A model generated the notes under the pieces. It did no database searches. It was given only the letters and a program-made list of their open reading frames with translations, and had not been told where the DNA came from. A DNA stretch of 9,505 nt from Actinoplanes rectilineatus (GTDB taxonomy: Bacteria; Actinomycetota; Actinomycetes; Mycobacteriales; Micromonosporaceae), in the NCBI RefSeq assembly GCF_000962825.1, contig NZ_JZKF01000153.1, positions 1 to 9,505 on the forward strand. The letters are read 5' to 3'. A program made the position numbers and the translations under genes. Positions 1-7,154 of this stretch are shown piece after piece. Each line of letters begins with the position of its first letter. Positions within the stretch are counted from its first letter, which is position 1.

Positions 1-112
1 AACTCCATCTTCACCGATGTGATCTCACCCGCCGCCTTCGCCTCCACAGAGGCCACTATCCCCGTGAATCACCAGGTCACGGCCTCGTCATCAGACAACT
101 CAATCGCCCTGC
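1..112. other. Unassigned left edge
   Basis: No gene could be identified here. One plus-strand frame is open from base 1 to a TAG at 157-159 and another from base 3 to a TGA at 192-194, so the 3' end of a plus-strand gene could enter from the left and overlap the tail of the minus-strand gene ending at 113. Neither translation resembles a family I recognise and neither shows the strong G/C third-position bias of the rest of the window. I therefore leave the strip unassigned. Confidence 0.3.
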
Positions 113-778
113 CTATAGCACGCTCCAAGGCCATTCAGAAACAGATCCAAATAAAATAGAAACGACGCCCGTTATTCGTCGACCCCCGGCTTGATATTCA
201 TCAACCATGTTGAACTCCTGATTGCCAACATATGCGAATCCCATTGCATCAATAAGAGCAACCGGACTCCCCCCTCGAAGAACACACCAGAATCTCGCCG
301 GATCCGGGTCTTGCTCGAGTCCATTAGTTACCCTTGGAAACATTTCCAGAAAACCCCGCCTCTCAAAATTTTCACCACCCCGGAGAATAATTTCATTTCT
401 AACTTCCGCAGGGAGAGGGTTGTTCTCGGTAGCCCGGACCACCGAAGCCAGCACAAGTAACGCCAAATCGTACGCCGTCCCAGGGCGCTTCAAAGACCGC
501 ACATCAAGACCCGCGGCAGCCTCTAAGAGATCACGCCTTTCCTCATACCTACCATCGGGGCCGTCAATGAAATCGATAGTAGGTATTGGCACAAAATCAG
601 GGCAGCCGGGTACCAGCACGTAGCCACATCGATCTATGTCGACAACACACTTGCCATCACGCATTAGCAACAGTCGATCATCGTCAGATGACCGAGATTC
701 GACAACTTTGAGGCCCGGATGACGACGGACCAAAATCATGGCAAGAATCCAGGACTGAACCTGAGTCGAGCGTCTCAT
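113..778 (-). CDS. Hypothetical protein, 221 aa, lower GC than its surroundings
   Basis: This is an open frame of 221 residues starting at an ATG (778) and ending with TAG. I do not recognise the family. The product looks soluble: it has no signal peptide and no clear membrane helix, with a basic N-terminus, a mixed alpha/beta composition and an acidic middle (around residues 70-90). Base composition is much less GC-rich than the genes to the right and third positions are often A or T, which suggests horizontal acquisition. No strong Shine-Dalgarno sequence is visible; the nearest is a GGTGG about 11 bases upstream. The 60 bases upstream carry a GTCTAGAC palindrome and a longer dyad at 833-848, so the gene may be regulated. 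An immunity or defence-type accessory protein is possible, but nothing in the sequence proves it. Confidence 0.6.
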   Translation of the reverse strand: MRRSTQVQSWILAMILVRRHPGLKVVESRSSDDDRLLLMRDGKCVVDIDRCGYVLVPGCPDFVPIPTIDFIDGPDGRYEERRDLLEAAAGLDVRSLKRPGTAYDLALLVLASVVRATENNPLPAEVRNEIILRGGENFERRGFLEMFPRVTNGLEQDPDPARFWCVLRGGSPVALIDAMGFAYVGNQEFNMVDEYQAGGRRITGVVSILFGSVSEWPWSVL

Positions 779-792
779 GAAGCAATACCACC

Positions 793-800
793 GTCTAGAC
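793..800. promoter_or_regulatory. GTCTAGAC palindrome just upstream of the 221-aa gene
   Basis: A perfect 8-base palindrome lies 15-22 bases upstream of the ATG at 778. With its flanks it matches 9 of 12 positions of the core of the DasR operator as I remember it (TGGTCTAGACCA). The flanking G and A positions that matter in DasR sites are not conserved, so this is only a weak resemblance. Confidence 0.2.
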
Positions 801-832
801 CGTTAAATACGATACCCATTTCGCCGCACACA

Positions 833-848
833 AGGTGATACATCACCT
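833..848. promoter_or_regulatory. Operator-like dyad AGGTGAT-AC-ATCACCT
   Basis: Seven-base arms form a perfect inverted repeat around a 2-base centre, 55 bases upstream of the ATG of the minus-strand 221-aa gene. The size and spacing suit a dimeric helix-turn-helix regulator. It lies at the edge between the low-GC gene and the IS4 fragment, so it could instead belong to a lost neighbour. The regulator is not identifiable from the window. Confidence 0.4.
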
Positions 849-949
849 CGATTTGCAACGCCGGTCAACAACTTTATACACGAGGCTCCGTTCAGCGAGC
901 GGCAAGCCGAGCCAGGACCCAATGCCGTTCATTTTAGGGCATCGGTGCT

Positions 950-970
950 GGTCAGCGTGGTGAGCTGACC
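950..970. repeat. Hairpin GGTCAGC / GCTGACC ahead of the IS4 transposase fragment
   Basis: Seven-base perfect arms (950-956 and 964-970) flank a 7-base loop, ending 16 bases before the GTG at 987. It may be part of the insertion-sequence end or a leader hairpin that limits transposase translation from outside transcripts, as in several IS elements. The true terminal inverted repeat cannot be set because the other end of the element is missing. Confidence 0.4.
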
Positions 971-986
971 GAGGCCTGAACGGCGG

Positions 987-1277
987 GTGCGGTCTTCGGC
1001 CGTGACTACGTCTGTAGTGGAGCCGTCGCGGCCGCAGGGCCGGTTGACCGACCACATCGCGTTGGATGTGTTGTCGTCCCGGTTCGGTCGGGACCTGCTC
1101 GAGGAGCTCCTCAGTCGCAGCGGACGGCGAGAGAAGCGGATCCGGCGGCTGCCCGCGCACGTGATGATGCGGTACGTGATCGCGATGGGCCTGTACTTCG
1201 ACGAGTCGTACGACGAGGTGATGCGTCGGCTCGTCGGTAACCTGTACAAACTCGGATCCTGGGACGATGGCTGGCAC
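987..1277 (+). pseudogene. IS4-family transposase, N-terminal fragment
   Basis: From the GTG at 987 the frame encodes about 97 residues typical of the N-terminal domain of IS4-type transposases. Visible features are RLTDHIALDVL near residue 19, then a basic GRREKRIRRLP block, an MMRYVIAMGLYF helix, and a DEVMRRLV segment running into LGSWDDGWH. The DDE catalytic domain that should follow is absent. After about 1277 the plus-strand frame stays open to 1556 only as the antisense of a methyltransferase gene, so the protein is cut there. No Shine-Dalgarno is evident before the GTG. This is a dead remnant with only the left end of the element retained; I am confident of the family and less so of the exact start. 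Confidence 0.75.
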
Positions 1278-1545
1278 CTCGCGGTGGCCGGGCGCGCGTA
1301 CGACCGGCACGGCGAAGAGGGAGCCGGTGCTGGCGCGTACGGCCTTGGGGTCGTAGGGGTCGGCTGCATGCCCGGTGGTGATCACGCCGGACGCGCTGAG
1401 GGCGTCGGCGGAGCGGATCAGCGTGCCGATGATGCCGGGGCTGGTCGGCCGGTCGAAGACCGCGAGCGGCAGGCCGGGGCGGACCGGGATGCGGTCGAGG
1501 TCGTCGGCGGGCTGCCCGACGACGGCGAGCGGCTGCGGTCCGGCC
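1275..1545 (-). pseudogene. TrmH/SpoU-family RNA methyltransferase, internal fragment
   Basis: On the minus strand about 90 residues match the central part of TrmH-family 2'-O-methyltransferases: PLAVVGQPADDLDRIP, then LAVFDRPTSPG, IGTLIRSADALSASGV, GHAADPYDPKAVRASTG and SLFAVPVVRAPGHREV. These enzymes methylate ribose in rRNA or tRNA using SAM through a C-terminal knot. Here the N-terminal substrate domain and the C-terminal knot motifs are both missing. The conserved Asn of the SPGNIG motif is Ile. The 3' side is replaced by the head-on IS4 fragment near 1275. On the 5' side, coding-like sequence continues only in another frame. This is a clear pseudogene remnant. Confidence 0.8.
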
Positions 1546-1806
1546 GCCCGGCGTGAGCGCCAGGTCGAACACGTCATCGCGGGCCAGGTCGTAGGAGCCG
1601 GGCCCGGCCGGGCCGAGTGCGCCGCCCGTGCTGACGGTGTAGGCCCACAGTCGGGCCGGGCTGAGGCCGTAGTCGCTGACGAGCAGGATGCCGGGGTTCG
1701 TTCGGGCGGTGGCCGGCAGCGGCGGGGTGGAGAACTTCTGTCCCGCCAGTTCGAGGGTCGCCGTGCCCGCATTGCCGCGCAGGTCGACCCGGCCGAGGTC
1801 ACTGTC
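1546..1806 (-). pseudogene. Unassigned coding-like remnant
   Basis: A minus-strand frame open from just after a TAG (1807-1809) reads about 85 residues with protein-like composition, for example ATLELAGQKFSTPPLPAT, GILLVSDYGLSPARLWAYT and SYDLARDDVFDLALTPGG. Third positions are largely G/C. It has no start codon with a ribosome-binding site, and the coding signal moves to another frame where the TrmH fragment begins (about 1545-1560). It is therefore best read as a third gene piece, or as the frameshifted, diverged 5' side of the same locus. I do not recognise the family. It lies directly downstream of the tetR stop codon. Confidence 0.4.
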
Positions 1807-1825
1807 CTACTGGCGCCCGCCCCGA

Positions 1826-2425
1826 TCAGGAGTGGAGGGCGCAGTCGACTGCCATGTACAGGGTTGCGGTCTCGGACCGCAGGATCGAGTCCTCGGCCGG
1901 TAGGGCCCGTTCGATCGACAGTCCGTTGAGGACTGTGGCCAGAAAGCGGACCCGGTGCGTGTGGTCGCCCTGGGGCAGTGCGCCTTCCTCGGCGAGCACG
2001 GTCAGCCAGTACTCCATCCGGCGCAGGCCCTCCCGTTCCAGGGCGAAATAGGCCGTGCGCACCTGCTCGGTCGGTTCGGATGCGATGTACGTCTGGTAGG
2101 CCCGCGTCCACGCCTCGCGGGCACGCTCTCCGACGCCGGCCGGTGCGAGCACCTGCCGCAGGCAGTTGACCAGCCGGTCCCGGGCCGGCAGCGACCGGTC
2201 CCGGATCGGGTCGTCGGGGAACAGGCTGTCGTAGATCCGGCCGAGTACGGCGTCGCGCAGGGCCCGCTGGGTCGGGAAGTGGAACCGGAGCGATCCCGTG
2301 CTCACCCCGGCGCGGGCGGCGACCGCCCGCACGCTCAGCGTCGACGTCACATCGTCGGCGAGCATCGCCGCCGCGGCTGCCAGGATCCGTTCCCGTGAGC
2401 CGACGCCGTCCTGGTCCTGTGTCAC
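1826..2425 (-). CDS. TetR-family transcriptional regulator
   Basis: The protein has 199 residues, a normal TetR length. The N-terminal DNA-binding domain (about residues 9-56) shows RERILAAAAAMLADD, then the helix-turn-helix SVRAVAARAGVSTGSLRFHF and the usual FPTQRALRDAV continuation. The remaining all-helical part is the variable ligand and dimerisation domain, so the effector cannot be predicted. The start is GTG at 2425, chosen because an AGGAGGT sits at 2437-2431, 5 bases upstream, and an upstream GTG is out of frame. It is divergent from the membrane-protein gene at 2522. Two related palindromes between them suggest that it represses both itself and that gene. The family is certain; its target is inferred from arrangement. 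Confidence 0.92.
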   Translation of the reverse strand: MTQDQDGVGSRERILAAAAAMLADDVTSTLSVRAVAARAGVSTGSLRFHFPTQRALRDAVLGRIYDSLFPDDPIRDRSLPARDRLVNCLRQVLAPAGVGERAREAWTRAYQTYIASEPTEQVRTAYFALEREGLRRMEYWLTVLAEEGALPQGDHTHRVRFLATVLNGLSIERALPAEDSILRSETATLYMAVDCALHS

Positions 2426-2430
2426 ACGGC

Positions 2431-2437
2431 ACCTCCT
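2431..2437 (-). promoter_or_regulatory. Ribosome-binding site deciding the tetR GTG start
   Basis: On the minus strand this reads AGGAGGT, a near-perfect anti-16S match spaced 5 bases from the GTG at 2425. It fixes the start of the TetR protein. Confidence 0.8.
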
Positions 2438-2448
2438 GTCACATCGTA

Positions 2449-2465
2449 CTAGTACGCAGTGCTAG
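2449..2465. promoter_or_regulatory. Candidate TetR operator 1
   Basis: This imperfect 17-base palindrome, centred at 2457, has CTAG-AC arms facing GT-CTAG (6 of 8 pairs match). It overlaps a perfect 12-base palindrome CGTACTAGTACG (2445-2456). It lies between the divergent tetR and membrane-protein genes, 24 bases from the tetR start, and shares its half-site TACTAGTAC with the second site 25 bases away. The binding role is an inference from symmetry, repetition and location. Confidence 0.5.
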
Positions 2466-2471
2466 CTTCTT

Positions 2472-2492
2472 TACTAGTACAGCGTGTTAGTA
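2472..2492. promoter_or_regulatory. Candidate TetR operator 2
   Basis: This 21-base imperfect palindrome, centred at 2482, has arms TACTA and TAGTA plus inner AC/GT matches (7 of 10 pairs). It repeats the TACTAGTAC half-site of the first operator. Its centre is 25 bases from that of site 1, and it ends 29 bases before the ATG at 2522, a position suited to blocking the plus-strand promoter. Confidence 0.5.
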
Positions 2493-2521
2493 GTTCGACG
2501 TGCTCCAGGAGGCGAACGAAC

Positions 2522-3172
2522 ATGATCGACAACTGGCGGCGGCAACGGGCGGTCAAACGGATCCGGCCGGGCGACGGACGGCCGTTGAAACCGCTCCGCT
2601 GGTGGCAGCTGCCCGTCCGCGCCCTCTTCTATCTGCCGCTGCCCGGGCCGGACGGCAGGTCGACGGTCTACGCCGTCGACCTGCCCTATCGGGCCGACAC
2701 CGGCAGCGGCAAAGCACGAGCCCACCTGTACGTCGACGGCCGGCACCGTGCCGAGACCAGGCTCCCGGCGGCGTTTCCCGTGGAGGGCGGCACCATCGAG
2801 GTGGCGATCAGCGCCTTCGGGGTCAGGCGCAGCCGCTACGTCACCGTCGACGGGATCGAGCGCCCGCTCGTCCCGGATCCGCGGTCCGCCGAAGGACGCC
2901 GGCTGCGCCTCACCCGCGACCATCCGGCGCTGAGCCGCGCCCTCGCGGTCCTCTCGGTGCTGCTGCTCCTGGTCGGCGTGGGCCTGAACCTGCTGCAGCT
3001 CGCCGAGCCCCTCTCCCACATCCCGGCGATCGCCGAGAGGGCCGGGACCTTCGAGTCACCCGTGCACCTGCCGATCTGGCTCAACTTCGCCCTCGCCGTC
3101 GGGGCCGCCCTCGCGAGCACCGAACGGGCGTTCCGCCTGCGTTACAACCTGCTCGACGTCGCCGGCCGATGA
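2522..3172 (+). CDS. Hypothetical membrane protein with two C-terminal helices
   Basis: The protein has 216 residues and starts at an ATG preceded by AGGAGG (2507-2512, 9 bases away). Residues 1-135 are hydrophilic and basic, with a beta-rich stretch (about 45-115) including VYAVDLPY, HLYVDGRH and RYVTVDG. Two hydrophobic segments follow, about 138-160 (ALAVLSVLLLLVGVGLNLL) and about 182-200 (LPIWLNFALAVGAALA), ending in a short basic tail. No signal peptide is present, so the large N-terminal part probably stays in the cytoplasm, with the helices forming a hairpin anchor. I do not recognise the family. It is divergent from tetR and shares its operator region, so it is the likely target of that repressor, with a stress or efflux-related membrane role only a guess. 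Confidence 0.8.
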   Translation: MIDNWRRQRAVKRIRPGDGRPLKPLRWWQLPVRALFYLPLPGPDGRSTVYAVDLPYRADTGSGKARAHLYVDGRHRAETRLPAAFPVEGGTIEVAISAFGVRRSRYVTVDGIERPLVPDPRSAEGRRLRLTRDHPALSRALAVLSVLLLLVGVGLNLLQLAEPLSHIPAIAERAGTFESPVHLPIWLNFALAVGAALASTERAFRLRYNLLDVAGR

Positions 3173-3193
3173 TCATCTCTGGACAAGGGCGTC

Positions 3194-3370
3194 ATGATCA
3201 CCACCGTGACACCGGACCGGCTCCGCACGCCGGAGGACATCGGCGTGCGGCGGATCGGGCGCGGCCTCCTCGCCGTCGTCCCGCTGCCGGCCGGGCTGGC
3301 TGTCGTCCCGGCCGTCGTCGGCCGGGCCACCGCGTTCATGACCTGCGAGCCGGCCACACGCTTCCAGCCG
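3194..3370 (+). pseudogene. Possible 5' remnant of a small membrane-type ORF
   Basis: Starting at an ATG 21 bases after the upstream stop codon, with AAGGG 4 bases before it, the frame has almost exclusively G/C third positions for about 59 codons. It encodes MITTVTPDRLRTPEDIG followed by a hydrophobic run (GLLAVVPLPAGLAVVPAVV). From about 3400 the frame continues only as antisense of the xylanase gene to 3844, so no natural C-terminus exists. It could be the beginning of an operon partner of the membrane protein, cut off when the region joined the xylanase. It could also be non-coding sequence with chance codon bias. Confidence 0.3.
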
Positions 3371-3406
3371 GCCTCCGCCGCGCGGGGGAGACCGGCCGCC
3401 GTCGGA

Positions 3407-5259
<1,853 letters not shown>

Positions 5260-5300
5260 CCGGCCCGGTGCGCGGACATCCCCGAAGCGCACCGGGCCGG
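5260..5300. terminator. Hairpin terminator after the GH62 gene
   Basis: A perfect 14-base inverted repeat (5260-5273, CCGGCCCGGTGCGC, and 5287-5300) encloses a 13-base loop. It begins 22 bases past the GH62 stop codon at 5323. There is no U-tract, as is usual in high-GC actinomycetes. The symmetrical stem would work in both directions and separates GH62 transcription from the xylanase. Confidence 0.8.
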
Positions 5301-5322
5301 TATCCCCACCGGAAGGGAGGTC

Positions 5323-6774
5323 CTACCTCTGCAGGGTCAGAACGCCCGGCCGGTACGGCAGCAGGGGGTAGTCGATGCCGTTGGAGCTGGGCGAGCGGCC
5401 CTGGTAGAGCAGCTGCAGGTTGCACGGGTCGATCGTCATGGTCTGGTCGGCGGTGGCCCGGACCAGTTCGCCGTGGCTGATGTCGTTGGTCCAGGTGGCG
5501 CCGCTGTTGGCTTTGCCGGCGAACGGGTTGCTCTCGGTGGCGGCCTGTGGGGTCCACGAGCCGTTCAGGCTGGTCGCGGTGAACGACCGGAAGTAGCGGC
5601 CCTGGCTGCCGATCGCCTCGACGATCATCAAATACTGGTTCTGGCCCTGGACCTTGTAGACCTGCGGCGCCTCGAACAGGTTGTTGGTGGTGTCGCTCAT
5701 GATCGTGGTGTAGGAGGAGCCGAAGTTGCCGGGGAAGTTGCCGATCGGCATGCTCGCCCGGTAGATCTTGCCGTTGTCGCCGGCGAAGAACAGGTACATG
5801 GTCGTGCCGTCACCGATCAGCGTCTGGTCGATCGGGCCGGTGCCGGAGCCGGAGATGCTGCCGGTGAACAGGGTCTGCGCCGCCGACCAGCCGTTCGGAT
5901 CGGTCGGATCACTGGACGTCTTGTAGGAGAACGCGGCGCCGCCCCACTGGTAGGTGAGGACCCAGATGTTCTTCGGGGCGAAGTAGAACAGGGTCGGCGC
6001 CACCGTGCCCTGGCCCATTGCGTTCTGGCTCGCCGAGGCCATGTCGGTCCAGTTCGTGAACGGGGTGAAGTTCATCGAGCCCCAGCTCGTCCCGGTGTCG
6101 TGTGTGGTCGCGTACACCAGGTGCCGGCCGTTGTAGGGGACGACGGTGAAGTCCTTCAGCGAGACCCAGCCGGACCGCGGGTTGGCCAGGACGCCGGTGG
6201 ACGACCAGCGGTAGGTCGACGGCAGGGTGCACGCGCCGCCACCACCGTCCGAGCCGAGTTTCACCAGCTGCCACTGCTGGTTGGTGCCGTTCCAGTCGGC
6301 GTACTGCACGACCGCGCCGCCGTCGCTGGTCGACGCGCCCTGCACCTCGACCGCCTTGCCACTGTTGCGGTTGATCAGCTGGATGTAGCCGTCGACGTCC
6401 TGAATGCTGAACTGCTGGTTGGTGGTGTTGTTGTCGGTCCACTGCACGATCGCGCCACCGTCCGCGGTCGACAGGTTGTAGACGTCGAGGACCTTGCCCG
6501 AGTGCTTGGACTTGAGCCGGTAGAAGCCACCACCGGAATCGACGAACTGCCACTGCTGCTGGACCTGATCGTTGCGTGCCCACTGAACGATCTTGGTGCC
6601 GTCGGTGGTGGCCAGGTTGTAGACGTCCAACGCTTTGCCGCTGTTGCGGTTGACCAGCACGTAGGAGGCGCTGGTGTCGATCGTCGCGGCGGACGCCGGC
6701 GAGGCGGTGACCGCGACCCCGCCGGCCGCCACGAGGGCGATCGTCGCGACGAACACTTTCAGCCGTGATGCCAT
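5323..6774 (-). CDS. Secreted GH62 alpha-L-arabinofuranosidase with N-terminal ricin-type lectin
   Basis: The enzyme (483 aa) removes arabinofuranose side chains from arabinoxylan outside the cell. The order is a Sec signal peptide (1 to about 30, [19 protein letters not shown], cleavage near ASA-A), a ricin-type beta-trefoil lectin (about 31-172, three repeats with QQW or QQF motifs), a Ser/Asp/Gly linker (about 174-180), and a GH62 five-bladed propeller (about 181-483). By comparison with the family, the base is Asp208 (LKDFTVV), the pKa-setting Asp is Asp316 (PIDQTLI) and the acid is Glu368 (LFEAPQV); all three are present. The start is the ATG at 6774, preceded by AAGGAG (6787-6782). A further in-frame upstream extension has no ribosome-binding site. 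A GH43-like remnant ends 41 bases upstream. It was probably co-transcribed with that lost gene under the CebR-like site at 6978. Confidence 0.95.
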   Translation of the reverse strand: MASRLKVFVATIALVAAGGVAVTASPASAATIDTSASYVLVNRNSGKALDVYNLATTDGTKIVQWARNDQVQQQWQFVDSGGGFYRLKSKHSGKVLDVYNLSTADGGAIVQWTDNNTTNQQFSIQDVDGYIQLINRNSGKAVEVQGASTSDGGAVVQYADWNGTNQQWQLVKLGSDGGGGACTLPSTYRWSSTGVLANPRSGWVSLKDFTVVPYNGRHLVYATTHDTGTSWGSMNFTPFTNWTDMASASQNAMGQGTVAPTLFYFAPKNIWVLTYQWGGAAFSYKTSSDPTDPNGWSAAQTLFTGSISGSGTGPIDQTLIGDGTTMYLFFAGDNGKIYRASMPIGNFPGNFGSSYTTIMSDTTNNLFEAPQVYKVQGQNQYLMIVEAIGSQGRYFRSFTATSLNGSWTPQAATESNPFAGKANSGATWTNDISHGELVRATADQTMTIDPCNLQLLYQGRSPSSNGIDYPLLPYRPGVLTLQR

Positions 6775-6815
6775 GGAGGTTCTCCTTGGGGACGGGAAGG
6801 GGAGAGGGCCGTACG

Positions 6816-6917
6816 TCAGGGGGTGGTGATCTCGAATCGGTTGATCGTGGCCGCGCCACCGAGGGCCGGGGTGGCGTAGTCGAACAGTCCGAAGCGGTGG
6901 CCCATGAGGAACTGACA
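6816..6917 (-). pseudogene. C-terminal remnant resembling a GH43-type glycoside hydrolase
   Basis: The 33 codons before a TGA at 6816-6818 read [30 protein letters not shown]. This resembles the last strands of the C-terminal beta-sandwich of GH43-type xylosidases and arabinofuranosidases, which commonly end in (Y/F)RFGLF(N/D)YAT followed by a GG stretch. The rest of the enzyme is missing. Immediately upstream is an AGGGAG (6933-6928) that looks like its original ribosome-binding site, followed by the operator at 6978. This would fit an in-place deletion that kept promoter, ribosome-binding site and tail. The family assignment rests on a short motif. Confidence 0.5.
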
Positions 6918-6977
6918 GGCGTTTCTTCTCCCTGGGGATCGGGGACATGTGGGTCCCGGCGCCGGGCGACGGCCGAA

Positions 6978-6991
6978 TGGGAGCGCTCACA
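6978..6991. promoter_or_regulatory. CebR/LacI-type operator candidate TGGGAGCGCTCACA
   Basis: The site differs at one position from the actinobacterial CebR consensus TGGGAGCGCTCCCA as I remember it, with the central GAGCGCTC palindrome intact. LacI-type repressors that bind such boxes control sugar-oligomer use. It lies about 200 bases upstream of the GH62 ATG and 45 bases upstream of the retained ribosome-binding site of the lost GH43-like gene. Confidence 0.6.
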
Positions 6992-7064
6992 TTCGTGGGC
7001 AATGTTGCCAGACGATTTCATGGCTTTCAATTCTTCAACCCTGCGACCAGCGCAAACACCTGCG

Positions 7065-7130
7065 CATAACAGTTCCGCGGAATCGTCTGCGGCAATTGGC
7101 GCGAAAAAACGATGCGCCGGTTCTGTTATG
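7065..7130. repeat. Spaced inverted repeat CATAACAG / CTGTTATG
   Basis: Perfect 8-base arms at 7065-7072 and 7123-7130, partly extended on both sides (GC and CCG also match), are separated by 50 bases. They could be two half-sites for a looping or two-site regulator between the sigma-factor and GH62 genes. Chance is possible at this spacing. Confidence 0.3.
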
Positions 7131-7154
7131 TGCGGGCCGGTGCCGCGGTCAGGC

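Larger units (their letters stand above)
6918..7154 (-). promoter_or_regulatory. Promoter region of the GH62 transcription unit
   Basis: About 240 bases separate the end of the sigma-factor gene from the GH43 remnant, with no credible gene inside. The stretch is less GC-rich than its neighbours, as expected of a promoter. It contains the CebR-like box at 6978-6991, a putative ribosome-binding site AGGGAG at 6933-6928, and a widely spaced inverted repeat at 7065-7072/7123-7130. A GGAAC at 7077-7073 (minus strand) resembles the -35 of ECF-dependent promoters, but no matching -10 was found at 16-17 bases. Confidence 0.5.

Noticed and set aside
843..2432. Minus-strand 529-residue open frame
   Set aside because: Its first half is antiparallel-frame noise over tetR and its tail is antisense of the IS4 fragment; only the TrmH-like middle is real.
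6775..7002. Extension of the GH62 protein upstream to 7002
   Set aside because: The ATG at 6774 has a clear ribosome-binding site and a signal peptide follows at once; the extension overlaps the GH43-like remnant in another frame.
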